Assembly: GCA_050949055.1 (NCBI GenBank)
Contig: JBMNFA010000009.1
Location: 186,001 to 250,000 of the forward strand
Direction: 5' to 3'
Source of the DNA: JAEZJZ01 sp050949055
GTDB taxonomy: Bacteria; Bacillota; UBA994; UBA5500
Length of the DNA stretch: 64,000 nucleotides
Each line of letters opens with the position of its first letter. Within the stretch, counting starts at the first letter, position 1. The notes beneath the pieces were generated by a model. It ran no database searches. It had not been told where the DNA came from and saw nothing but the letters and a program-made list of their open reading frames with translations. Shown here piece by piece: positions 54,295-63,900 of the stretch. The translations under genes were made by a program, and so were the position numbers.

Positions 54295-54786
54295 CTATAG
54301 TAGATCCCCGTTCTTGCCCAGGAAGAGCAGCTGATAGTATTTTTGCGGGCGGCCACGGCCGCCTTCTCGTTTTTCGAACACCGTCTCCGCATAGCCCTTG
54401 GCTTCGATCTTGTTCAATATGCGGTTTGCGCCTCTCACCGTGATGGATAAACAATCGGCAATGTCCCGCGAAGATATCTTGTTTGTCCCAGTGTTCTTGG
54501 CATAAGACATAATCTTCTGCAAGTTGATGTTGCTGATGCCAATGTCCTGTGCAACCAGAATGATCTCGGGATCGGCCTGCTCGCTGAACTGGATGCTGGC
54601 CTGGCAACGCAGCGGGCCGCTTACCTTCTGCTCTGCGCTGATGAAGAAACTGCAATTGCCTGGGAAAGCTTTGGCTTGGCGGTTGGCCTTGGGGATCGCA
54701 CCAGAGAAGAATAGAAAACTTATCGAAGGAGGAGTAGGCAGTGGCAGAGAAGCTATCCGATTGGTTTGGGAGGATCGAGCCCTCAC
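54295..54786 (-). CDS. Winged-helix DNA-binding protein, N-terminus uncertain
   Basis: The last 75 residues form a winged helix: SSRDIADCLSITVRGANRILNKIEAKGYAETVFEKREGGRGRPQKYYQLLF, with the Arg-Gly-Arg-Pro wing typical of regulators. The middle (CSFFISAEQKVSGPLRCQASIQFSEQ) looks structured but is not recognised. The only usable start is GTG 54786, which overlaps the divergent crotonase gene by 46 bases and has no ribosome site. The 5' end may therefore be lost or frameshifted. By position it could have regulated the crotonase gene. Confidence 0.55.
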   Translation of the reverse strand: MRARSSQTNRIASLPLPTPPSISFLFFSGAIPKANRQAKAFPGNCSFFISAEQKVSGPLRCQASIQFSEQADPEIILVAQDIGISNINLQKIMSYAKNTGTNKISSRDIADCLSITVRGANRILNKIEAKGYAETVFEKREGGRGRPQKYYQLLFLGKNGDLL

Positions 54787-55592
54787 AGTTCGACGTGTAC
54801 TCGGAGAAGTACAAGGAGATCATGCTGATGACCCGCCGCAACGGCATCCTGGAAGTACGCATGCATACCGACGGGGGACCACTGAAGTTCAGCTGGAAGG
54901 TGCACAGCATGTGGTCCCAAGCGTGGATCGACATTGGTCGCGATCCCGAAAACGAAGTGCTGATTCTGACTGGAACTGGAGACCGCTGGCTAGACGCTAA
55001 CCCCGAGGTCTGGAAGAAGCTATTCAGAGAGTGGACGGCGGATGATAAGCTGAAGATGTACCATGAATCACTGCGACTGCTTGAGAACCTGATCTTCTGC
55101 ATCGATATTCCAACCATCGCTGCCATCAACGGCCCAGGCACCCATTGCGAGATAGGCACCCTCTGCGACATCACGATCTGCACGGAGGATGCGGATTTCT
55201 TCGATCCGCACTTCCTAGGGGGCACACCCCCAGGGGACGGAATGGCCCTTACCTTACAAAGAACGATTGGGATCAAGCGTGCGGCCTACTACGCATAAAC
55301 GGGGCAGAAGATTGACGGCAAGACAGCGTTGGAGCTGGGCATTGTTAACGAAGTTTTGCCCCGAGAGAAGCTGCAGGCACGCGCCTGGGAACTGGCAGAG
55401 ATGATGATGGAGCGGTCACGCGGTGCTAGAATGCTGACCCATTCCATCCTGTCCCGCCCCTGGAAACGGGCGCTTGTAGAGGATCAGGGTTTTCACCTTG
55501 TCCACCAGATGTACGATATGGCCAACGATGAGGAAGGTCCGCTGGCCCGGTTGATGAAAATCCGAGAGCGTTTTCAGCGTAATGCAAAGTAG
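54741..55592 (+). pseudogene. Crotonase resembling 6-oxocamphor hydrolase, split by an in-frame stop
   Basis: A 283-residue crotonase-fold protein. The start GTG 54741 follows GGAGGAG. Family segments are NGILEVRMHTDGGPLKFSW, ENEVLILTGTGDRW, IDIPTIAAINGPGTHCEIGTLCDI, then AAYYA-stop-TGQKIDGKTALELGIVNEVL. The TAA at 55296-55298 sits where relatives have Leu (6-oxocamphor hydrolase reads LLTGQ), so a TTA-to-TAA change is enough. The frame then continues perfectly to 55592. No other damage is seen. It is either a very recent pseudogene, a sequencing error, or read-through. The enzyme class hydrolyses C-C bonds of beta-diketones or hydrates acyl-CoAs. Confidence 0.85.
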
Positions 55593-55630
55593 CTTGTCAC
55601 TTTCCATCGGTTGACCGCCAGATATGCGGG

Positions 55631-55662
55631 AGCCTTGGGAACCCTGCGGGGTACCCAAGGCT
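55631..55662 (+). terminator. Terminator after the crotonase locus
   Basis: AGCCTTGGG(A)ACCC / GGGT(A)CCCAAGGCT, about 13 bp, followed by CTTATTT. Confidence 0.8.
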
Positions 55663-55743
55663 CTTATTTCGCTGCTGCCTGCGGCTAGCTCAAAAGCTAA
55701 TGTACCCTCTGCGCTGTCCAGCCATCCGCAGGAATCGCCAGAC

Positions 55744-56058
55744 CTATACCAGGTGCTCCCAGTCCCTCCTGCCGTGTAGAATTCGGATCACCGTTACAGC
55801 TCGGTCTCGTTCGGAAACTACGTAGAAGACAATGTAACCCCCGACAATCAGCCTGCGGATTCCTCGAGCAGCAATGCTTTCATCGGTCACCAAGGCATGG
55901 CGATCCGGCAGACTGGATAGGCTCAACACAGCCTCCTTAATCCTGCCTAGCAACCTCTTCGCCGCGGCAGGTTCAAGCCGTTGGTCTGCGATGTATCTGG
56001 CGATAGACTGCAAATCGTCCACCGCGGGCTCGGTCATCAGGACGTCGTATTGCTTCAT
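55744..56058 (-). CDS. RelE/ParE family toxin
   Basis: A 104-residue toxin of a type II toxin-antitoxin pair. The ParE/RelE pattern is visible: EPAVDDLQSIARYIADQ, AAAKRLLGRIKEAVLSLSSLPDR, GIRRLIVGGYIVFYVV, and IRILHGRRDW at the C-terminus. Its ATG overlaps the antitoxin stop by 4 bases. ParE members block gyrase, RelE members cut mRNA; the ending HGRRDW suits the ParE-like branch. Transcribed with the Phd-type antitoxin. Confidence 0.93.
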   Translation of the reverse strand: MKQYDVLMTEPAVDDLQSIARYIADQRLEPAAAKRLLGRIKEAVLSLSSLPDRHALVTDESIAARGIRRLIVGGYIVFYVVSERDRAVTVIRILHGRRDWEHLV

Positions 56059-56318
56059 TCCGCTAGCTCACTTTCGATCTTCTCGAATACGCTCTCTGCA
56101 GGCACAACCCTCCGATCCCTCATAGCTCCCATTCCTTCCTCTAGCAGCCCGTACAGGTCAAACCTGCCTACGAGTTTCTCAAAGAACTCAATGCTCATAA
56201 CCGCCAAATCCCCTTGCCCATTCTTGGTGATGAAGACTGGCTCGGAGTACTTGCGGCAGATCTCAGAGATTTCGTTGTACTTGTTGCGCAGATCAGAGCT
56301 TGGTCTAATAATCGGCAT
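56055..56318 (-). CDS. Phd/YefM family antitoxin
   Basis: An 87-residue antitoxin. IIRPSSDLRNKYNEISEICRKYSEPVFITKNGQGDLAVMSIEFFEKL is the Phd/YefM DNA-binding half; the helical tail neutralises the ParE-like toxin. ATG 56318 follows AGGGGG; the 18 upstream codons of the frame cover the promoter and are not used. Its own promoter and a palindromic operator lie at 56349-56378. Confidence 0.93.
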   Translation of the reverse strand: MPIIRPSSDLRNKYNEISEICRKYSEPVFITKNGQGDLAVMSIEFFEKLVGRFDLYGLLEEGMGAMRDRRVVPAESVFEKIESELAE

Positions 56319-56348
56319 TCTTGCACCCCCTAGCAATATTATATACAT

Positions 56349-56378
56349 ATTATATCCACAAATTGATAACATATCAAT
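56349..56378 (-). promoter_or_regulatory. Toxin-antitoxin promoter with operator over the -35
   Basis: On the minus strand: -35 TTGATA (56372-56377), 17-base spacer, -10 TATAAT (56349-56354). The palindrome ATTGATA-ACA-TATCAAT (56362-56378) overlaps the -35, ideal for autorepression by the Phd-type antitoxin. It lies 31 bases upstream of the start codon. Confidence 0.8.
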
Positions 56379-56461
56379 CAGTTCAGCTGACGAAGGATAT
56401 CATCAAGAGCGAGTAGGGCAAATCATGAACCTCAACACATTTCTCCATCCCTCAAGATATC

Positions 56462-57384
56462 CTATTCCCGGAAGAGTCTCGAAACAACCTGTTCATAATC
56501 GTAAATTCTCTTGGATTTCCTGATCAGTTTCGCGTACTTTCCGTTATCAGGAAATAGGAGAATCATATAGCTCCACAACGCTTTCATTTTGAACAAGACG
56601 TTCTTATCGCCAGAGAGTACCCCCTTATATCCTGCATAGACCTGGTCATGGAACTCTTTCAGCAATCCCTTTTCAACCCTGGTGTTATTTCTAATCTCGC
56701 CGACCAGCCCAGGATTGGTCAATAAACCCCGGCCAAACATGATAGTATCTACGCTCGGGAACTCAGCCAAGAACGCTTGGTAATCCTGGGCTGTAAAGAT
56801 GTCGCCATTATAACCAACAGGGTTTTTGCTCAGAACCAGGGCGTCCCTGAAGATCTTCAGATTAGGCTTGCCTTGATATAGGTCCTTCTGAGTTCGGGGA
56901 TGAATGATCAGCTCTTTGATGGGGTACTGGTTGAATATCTCAATCAGGTGATAAAATTCTTCAGGTGGTCTTTTCCAATCCTGATCTTCAAAGATATCCT
57001 GGATGTCAATTGAAAGAAGACCTCGTCCAGGAACGCATCTAGCTCAGCTCTCTTTGCCAGAAAGCCGGCTCCCCGGTGCTTTGCCACCACCGTTCCAGAA
57101 GGACATCCCAAGTTCAGGTTGATCTCTTCGTATCCCATCAACCCCAGCTTCTTGGTAGTGTTGATAAAATCCTTAGCGTTGTTGGTTAGTATTTGTGGAA
57201 TCAAGATCAGTCCCTGGTTGTTCTCTGGCAGGACATCATTCAATTCCCGAGTCTTAAAACGCTCGCTTTGGTTCGTAACGATGAAAGGGGAGAAATACTT
57301 GTCTACGTTGTCAAACAGAGCGTGATGGGCATTTCGATAAATATAACCGGTCAAGCCTTCCATAGGCGCGAAATAGAAGTTCAT
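56462..57384 (-). pseudogene. dus: tRNA-dihydrouridine synthase broken by a one-base frameshift
   Basis: A flavoenzyme that reduces uridines in tRNA. The 5' frame (ATG 57384) has FAPMEGLTGYIYRNAHH, ILTNNAKDFI and INLNLGCPSGTVVAKHRGAGFLAK, with the catalytic Cys in LGCPSG. It then reads SLKIRIGKDH and stops. In the neighbouring frame the protein continues PPEEFYHLIEIFNQYPIKEL, IIHPRTQKDLY, GYNGDIFTAQDY, IMFGRGLLTNPGL to 56462. The break is at GGAAAAGA near 56985; one lost A in the run restores a full-length gene of about 307 codons. A homopolymer error or slippage is possible. Confidence 0.85.
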
Positions 57385-57542
57385 GTAGCTAGTAGCTCCT
57401 TCAAGCAACACGCAGTGTTGCGAATTCAATAAAGCAACTCTCGCTTGTCGAGAATCGGATTATGCCTGCGAGTAGTCGGCCGGGGGGGGGTAAACTGGAT
57501 CAGCACCAGAGTATCAGACATCGCCACGTGGAAAAAGGGCGT

Positions 57543-57740
57543 TCAGAAGCATCCATGGCTAATTCCCCGGATACGGACTCCACCAGCCCCCGACCCCTCC
57601 TGATGCCCCACCAGTAGATCATCAGCCACCTGGATAATTTCATCCTTGAGTTCAATCTTGTCTACCCACTCGGACGGCAACCCGCCAAGCCCCAGACTCG
57701 CGCCCAAGGTGTTGCCGGCGATGGCGCCGGTGTCATTCTT
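57543..57740 (-). pseudogene. C-terminal fragment of an ADP-ribosylglycohydrolase
   Basis: Minus-strand codons read NDTGAIAGNTLGASLGLGGL, then PSEWVDKIELKDEIIQVADDLL and a stop at 57543. The (N)DT-x-GAIAG metal site followed by the W-x2-KIEL-KDEII helix is the signature of the C-terminal part of DraG-like hydrolases. The N-terminal three quarters and a start codon are missing. The upstream sequence belongs to other remnants. Confidence 0.75.
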
Positions 57741-57768
57741 ATGGAGTGAATGACTGCTCCATCATTGC

Positions 57769-59100
57769 TCACGGCTTAGCAGTCACGATACCCCCTCCGT
57801 CGTACCCTTCTCCGGGAATTAGCAGAAAGCCTTCGTCCGACCCTGTCAGTGTGAGCGCATACTTTCGGATGCCCATCTCCGGCACAGTATCGCTCTGCCT
57901 GACCATGATCTTCCCGCTGCTGACAACTGCATTCGCCGTGAGTGTCTCAAATGAGAGCGTACATCCAGGCGAAATCCTCTCGCCAGAGGCATCTTCCTCC
58001 AGCGGCGACCAGAGCACCGTCTCGTCCTTCGGATAAGTCATCTCCTGTCCACACTCGATGTAGTTGGGAGTGCGCGCATCGTCATGGAGATAAAGCCTAC
58101 CGCTGTCCACCGACACTCGCACCGCATCGGCCGGGACTTGAAAGCGAATTGGCAACGCGGGAAAAACGGAGCTTCTAGCCGGCATGTACTCCCACTCGAC
58201 GGTGGCATCTGCGGTCGCCTTAAATCTCTGATAGAGGGCCATCGTCGCGGCACAATAATCGCCTTGATAGTCTTCCATCACTTCTAAGGTCCACGCGACG
58301 CCGACTCTCCGCCAGGTATCGACTTCAGTGTCATGTACGAGCACCAGCAATGGCTGTCCAGTGCTGCCCTGCTCCGTCCGCCAGCCATCCTCCATGCTCG
58401 TGCCACCTGCTATGATGACCTTGTCCGCATCCTCCGGCAACAGGCGGTATTCCAGCAACCACATCTGAATGTCCAAGTTCTCGCTGGCGGTGCCGGTATT
58501 CAACCTGGTTAAGGCCGTGATCTTGGCGTCGGCTATGTTCTGGCCATCCAGGCTGTTGTAGTAGGCAATGTCGCTCTGCATATAGTCCTCGGCGTATTCT
58601 CTCACCGCCTGGGGAATGCTGCTCGCTGGTGCAAAGGGCATGTTCTGCGCGCCGTTGACATAGAGCCGATCGATCGTGTCGCTTGTGTCTTTGGTGCTAC
58701 GATATACCCCCATATATGGCTCCTCAATGAAGTATCCATTCCCCTCCGCATAGAGGCAGAGCGTCCGCATCTCTGCGGTCTGGTCAAGCCTGACCACGAG
58801 GTAATCATTCTGGGTAGGATAATCGTTCACAGATGATAACAACGTCTTCCTGGCCCCGGACAACGCAGACAGCACGGCTGCAATATCGTCGCGGTTCGTC
58901 ACCGTCACCGCGCCAACGCTCTCGTGCTGGTTGAAATACTCCATCCGGACGGAGAGCACGTCGGCTGTATCGGGAAGCTGCAACAGCTTCGCAGGGTTCG
59001 TCAGCCACCATACGGCCAGGATAACCACAGCCATCACTACCAACAACGCCCAAAACGCTGGCTTTCGGTAATTCAGCACAATCCTCACCCTTCCTGGCAC
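57769..59100 (-). pseudogene. C-terminal half of a BlaR1-like M56 sensor protein
   Basis: A 443-codon frame beginning GRVRIVLNYRKPAFWALLVVMAVVILAVWWLTNP, the last transmembrane helix of BlaR1/MecR1-type M56 proteins (VLNYKKPAFW is a family hallmark). After it comes a secreted DUF5301-type region (LYAEGNGYFIEEPYMGVYRST) and a C-terminal beta domain. The M56 protease half with HExxH and the upstream BlaI gene are absent, and an in-frame stop precedes the segment. It looks like a 5'-deleted gene; the long intact frame means the damage may be recent, or the truncated protein may still be made. Confidence 0.7.
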
Positions 59101-59186
59101 GGCGTTATCGCCACTAGCCGGCGGGAGGCCGTCAAGACTGCTTCCATCAAATTTCTCCTCCTCTTGTCACGCATTCTTGACCTTGG

Positions 59187-59246
59187 CGAGCACTCGCCGG
59201 CCGGGAAACAGTGCAGGATGTCGTCGTATGTATCGATGAACCTCAT
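59187..59246 (-). pseudogene. First ~20 codons of the HExxH protein family
   Basis: MRFIDTYDDILHCFPAGE, with a GGAGG ribosome site, nearly matches the start of the gene at 24918 (MRFIDTYDSIVHCFPPGE). Similarity then stops and the sequence leads toward the BlaR1 remnant. It is a deletion joint between the two genes. Confidence 0.7.
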
Positions 59247-59490
59247 GGCAGAATCCTCCTTCGTGTGTGGCAGTTCGGCCTTCCTGTCTAGAGAATTTCC
59301 AACTAGCCAAATCGGCTGGATTCTTAAGTCAAGCCCGAATGAAGTCGCGGTCGGGCAGAGATTCAAGGTAGTAAGCCACGCAACGGTCAGGAGATCGGGT
59401 GCCTGACCGCTATCGTATCGATCATCCCCCCAGCATCGATGCCAAGCAAGGAGACCCAAAGGTCTTGTCTTGCTGCGGCTTCGTGGCATA

Positions 59491-59520
59491 TTGACACCAA
59501 GTATGACACCACAATATACT
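59491..59520 (+). promoter_or_regulatory. hicAB promoter
   Basis: TTGACA (59491-59496), 18-base spacer, TATACT (59515-59520). The direct repeat TGACACCA (59492-59499 and 59504-59511) spans the -35 and spacer and is a candidate HicB operator. Otherwise the 59247-59490 gap holds no recognised gene. Confidence 0.78.
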
Positions 59521-59542
59521 ATTTGAGAGGGGTGTTGCCGCT

Positions 59543-59788
59543 GTGTCCAAATGGGAGAAACTATTGAGAAGGATCACCTCGTTATCTAGGGACATGAGAT
59601 TTGCAGAGTTACGTCGGGTCCTGGAAAGCTATGGCTATCGCGGTAGACCCCCAATAAGTGGCAGTAGTCATTGGACCTTTAGGAAGCGCGGAAAACCCCC
59701 GATTACCATTCCAGCCAATCAGCCTGTCAAACGTACATATGTCCGCTTAGTTAAGGATATCATCGAGAGCGAGGAGGGCAAATCATGA
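59543..59788 (+). CDS. hicA: HicA family toxin (mRNA interferase)
   Basis: An 81-residue type II toxin. The HicA double-stranded-RNA-binding-like fold is visible in FAELRRVLESYGYRGRPPISGSSHWTFRKRGKPPITIPANQPVKRTYVRLVKDII, with the catalytic His in GSSHWTF. The GTG start follows GAGAGG. Overlaps hicB by 4 bases; toxin-first order is typical. Strong promoter at 59491. Confidence 0.93.
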   Translation: MSKWEKLLRRITSLSRDMRFAELRRVLESYGYRGRPPISGSSHWTFRKRGKPPITIPANQPVKRTYVRLVKDIIESEEGKS

Positions 59789-60216
59789 AGGATCTCAACT
59801 ACTATCTTGGCCTCGACTACCGGATTGAGGTTGTCAAAGACGACACAGAGAACGGATATGTCCTGTCGATTCCTGATCTTAAGGGATGCGTCACCTGTGC
59901 TGACGATTTAGATAGCGGGATGGCCCTGCTGGCTGACGCAAAAGAGCAATGGATCCAAGCCGCCATCGACTGTGGCTATGAAATACCGGAACCGAACACG
60001 GCTAATAGCTACTCTGGTCAATTCAAGCTGCGACTTCCCAAGTCTTTGCACAAGGAACTAGCTGAGGAGTCGAAGCGGGAGGGCATCAGCATGAATCAAT
60101 ACTGCGTCTATCTGCTAAGCAGACGCCATCCTGGATTGGGGCTGCCCAGACAAATAGAGAAAGACAAGAGACGGTCGAGCAAGAAAGATGCACTGATTCA
60201 AAGGAAAACGGAATGA
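59785..60216 (+). CDS. hicB: HicB family antitoxin
   Basis: A 143-residue antitoxin. The N-terminal HicB fold (YRIEVVKDDTENGYVLSIPDLKGCVTCADDLDSGMALLADAKEQWIQAAIDCGYEIPEP) binds the toxin. The C-terminal ribbon-helix-helix (FKLRLPKSLHKELAEESKREGISMNQYCVYLLSRR) binds DNA for autoregulation. The ATG lies in the overlap with hicA, and an AGGAGG-like GAGGAGGG precedes it. Confidence 0.94.
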   Translation: MKDLNYYLGLDYRIEVVKDDTENGYVLSIPDLKGCVTCADDLDSGMALLADAKEQWIQAAIDCGYEIPEPNTANSYSGQFKLRLPKSLHKELAEESKREGISMNQYCVYLLSRRHPGLGLPRQIEKDKRRSSKKDALIQRKTE

Positions 60217-60225
60217 AGCACATTA

Positions 60226-60520
60226 ACTACAGGATAATATTGACATCCAGATCGGTATCGAAAACCGCAGCAAAGCCGGGTTGCAGGGTTTCAGCGACAG
60301 CCTGAAAGGCCTTGTGCACCTGATACGGCGGTCCCTGTCCCTCAGCGCTGCTGTCACCACGGGCAGTATATCCGCGTCAAAATCATAGCCGGAAACGTCG
60401 TCCCTGACCTTGCCCCCAGGAGAGGAGATATTCTCCAGCTTAGCTAACCCAACAGTCCAGGCTAAACTCGCCGGACTGAAAACTGTGCAGGATGTCGTCG
60501 TATGTATCAATGTACCTCAT
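60226..60520 (-). pseudogene. Degraded N-terminal half of the HExxH protein family
   Basis: A third copy of the family at 24090-24918. ATG 60520 opens MRYIDTYDDILHSFQSGEFSLDCW and soon hits a stop. Another frame continues VRDDVSGYDFDADILPVVTAALRDRDR (compare VREDVSAYDFDADILPVVTAALRDRER in the intact part). A further frame gives HKAFQAVAETL. Homology ends after DLDVNIIL, before the HExxH motif. At least two frameshifts and a 3' truncation make it clearly non-functional. Confidence 0.85.
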
Positions 60521-60919
60521 ATCAGACCTCAGTAGGGATTTGGATGCAAGGGACGAGAGCAAGAACCCAGCTCGAAACGTGTACCCGCATGCGCTGCCGC
60601 ATCAAACACTCTTCGGGGACCAATGATCTTGCGTCCGAAGCCATCGCAAGTAAGACCCATGCGCCAGCGACTCGAACATTGCAGGTGCTCCGCGCACTTA
60701 CGCCCGCAGCAAGCCCTCTGCTGTAACCAGCATCATAATTGATATCATCTGTGGTTTCTGTCCACCGGGTAGATATGCGTACCAAGCCCTTAGTTCCCTC
60801 TTTCCATACTGGAACGAATGGCCTTCAGGCTCATGAATTCCACTGGCCAACCCGGGGCATTATCGATGGTTCCCCTGCATCCGCGAAACACTTTCTCACT
60901 ACGCTACACGCCCGCCTCC
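60521..60919. other. Intergenic region, nothing recognised
   Basis: About 400 bases between the HExxH remnant and the end of the surface protein gene. Short frames exist on both strands but none has a ribosome site plus a recognisable family. No terminator was seen after the surface-protein stop at 60920. Confidence 0.5.
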
Positions 60920-63900
60920 CTACGGACCTGGCGCTAGAGTCATACCTTCATCGATGACTACCCTGAATATCTGAGTTGATGCCTCGTGCCATGCTACCGT
61001 AGCGGTGAACTCCTGGCCAACTTGGGTTACGGGCGGGTACCACCAGAAATAGCCATCGCCGTCTTCAATATCATCCCAATCATAAACTGTATCGCCTATG
61101 GTTACCTTTACCTGATTTGTATCGAGGCCTACAGGTGCATTAATCTGCACGCCTACACGATTTGCGGCGTCTCTTCCTAACCCCTCATCTGCCGGATACC
61201 AGAGAACTTTTCCGCTGCCAAAAGTTATTGTATCACCTTCGATCTGATATCCGAGCTCCCCACCGGTGTTTGCCGGATCACGCCCTATGTTGCCAAATAT
61301 TAACTGAATGATACTTAGGCTGTCGCCACTAATCGTTATGCAATTTCCATACTCATGATAATCGTTGTCTGTCATTGTAACGCTGTATTCTCCGGCGTCA
61401 ATATTGGTGAAAATATACCCGCCATCGCCCAATATTGTTGATCTAACTTCTTCTCCATTCGTATCAATCAGTCTTAGTATTGAACCTTCTGTCTCTAAAT
61501 TGCCATAAACCCAACCCTTCAGGACAGTGTGTGCCGTCCTAAAACTGATACTGATTGGCGTAGCATAGAGCTTCCCGCTGTTGGATTCCAATGTATTAGC
61601 AGGTATATATAATTCGTAATCAGTGTTCAACTCTAGATTGTCATTTACTATGAGTAGCATACAGCTAGGATAGTCAACTCCTGGCACCACTCTTTCTATT
61701 AGGACAGTCTCTCCATTTTCCTTTCTAATTGTAATTTCACTATGGCTTTCTAAGGCTTTCATGTCCTCAGAAAACTCTAAGGTAATATAGCTGTATTTGG
61801 GATAAAAATCATCCTGACCATTGCTTGGGTAGGTATGCAACAACTCAAGGCCGGAAATCGCTGGTCCTACTGGCCCTACAGGGTCACTAATTACCGTGCC
61901 AGTATAATCACCTATTCCAATCACTTTAACCCTGATAAACTTGCCTTCATCATTCTCACTCAACAGAAAGGTATTTGAACTCGCATTAGCAATATCATCC
62001 CAGATTCCTTCAACATCAGCTCTTTGCCATTGATACTCAACTGTCGCTCCTGCTGGCTCCAGGTCTATTGCTCCCAATGTTGCTCCTACAACAGCATCAC
62101 CTGTCACGCTAACCGCATTTATCTCTATTTGGCCTGTGCAATCTGCAATTTCCAAGGCTACTACATCACTTTCGAAGCCCTGTGTGAACACCTCGCCGTT
62201 TGCTGCAATCAATAGTGTCCCTGCATTGGTTATGATGCCATTAAATATTATGATGGCCTCTCTTGCCTCGCCAGGAGCTCCTACCAAGTCGATTCTGACG
62301 TCATTAATACCTATTGTCTCAAGTAAATCTGGAGGGCCATCGTCAGTAATGATGCTCATCTGCCAACTTTCACTGTGAGTAGCACCTTCAGCAAAAGTAT
62401 CGGCAGTGATACTGAGAGTTATGCTTGGACTCTCATCTCCCACGGTTATTGAACCTGCATTTACCACTAAGTCCGGGCCGACCGTGACTTGGATGTTACT
62501 TTTCACACTACTGTTGGCAACTGAAGTTACCGTAATATCGGCAACTCCCAAATCAACACCAGTTACTCTACCAGTATCATCAATCGTTACAATATCAGCA
62601 TTACTCGTTGACCATGTAACATCCTTGTTAGACGCATTATCAGGTTCAACTGTGGCTGTTATGGTCTTTGTCTGTCCAACGGCTAACGTTAACTCTGTTG
62701 GTTCCACACTAATAGCGCGTACGCGCACCGTTGTAGGTCCACTCGGGCCGGGTGATGGGGGTAAGCTAGGTTTGTCATCCCAGTTCTTGCTCCATTCGGT
62801 ATCTTTGGGAGCATCAATCTCTGGGGCTTCAACATCCTCGTCTTTTTCGATGTCAGTACCTTCTGCGCTCTCATCAATCACGACCTGTTTCAGACTGCCG
62901 CCCGAAACGATAGACACCTGAATCTGAGCGCTAGTCTGCAGCTGCTCTACTTGGCCGCTGATGTTCACAGAACTGCCAGTGGCCTGCTCAGTTACTGTGA
63001 TAGTGTCCACACTGGATCCTTCTTCCATATCAAAGGTGACACCAGGTGCGTCTATGTTGATGTCAGAGAAGTCACCCACAATGGTGATTACCGCTCCGGC
63101 AGGAACGTCCTGAGTGATGTTCACTGAGGGCCTATGATCGTTGCTAGAACCGGATGTATCCACACTACCGGAGGTGCGAAACTCTACTGCATCGACAGTA
63201 GAGTCGTCAGCAAAGACCACATGGGTGGAGCCATCTGGATAAGTTATAATTATATGGGCCAATTGAGATGTGCCCGATACATGGCCAGAGTGACTGCCGC
63301 CACCGGCGACGATGGTCCGGCCTTCCACGGTAACATTGTTCAGATAGAAATCACCGTCACCCACGCCTTCTGTTATGTAGAGGTCTCCGGTAATGGTGGT
63401 GTTTTGCAAGGTGATGCCGGTTTTGTTGATGGTGGCGTTGCCAGTTATGGTCTGAGTACCTTCCTCTGGACCAAAGGTGCCATCGGCAACGTTCATGATT
63501 TCACCGGCTGCGCGGGCCAGGATGACGATCATCTCGGCACGGCTGATGGTACTCTCCATGCGCAGAGTTTTATCCTCATAGCCGCCGAAGTAGTCGCCAG
63601 CGACGATGGAATTTACCATCTGCTGATCTGCGTCAGAGAGGGTATCCACATCTGTGTACTCAACTAAGTGATCCTCATCCACTGGGGCCAGGCGCAGTAC
63701 TTTATACAGAATGCCTGCGGCTTCCAGTCGACTAATTGGCTCATTGGGCTTGAACGTGCCATCTTCATTGCCAGCTGTGTAGCCCATGGCAATTGATTTG
63801 GCTACGTCGCCATAAAACCAATCGTTGCTTTGCACATCTGAGAAGTCTATTTCTGCGCCTTTGGTGTAGTTGAAGGCGCGATTGACATAGGTGATGAATT

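Noticed and set aside
54125..55276. 383-codon minus-strand frame opposite the crotonase gene
   Set aside because: It is antisense to a recognisable crotonase, has low-complexity Ser/Pro/Arg composition and overlaps a real HTH gene in another frame.
60739..60957. Plus-strand 72-codon frame before the surface protein end
   Set aside because: No ribosome site; it overlaps the 3' end of the surface protein gene; composition is like antisense or repeat DNA. I could not tie it to any element.
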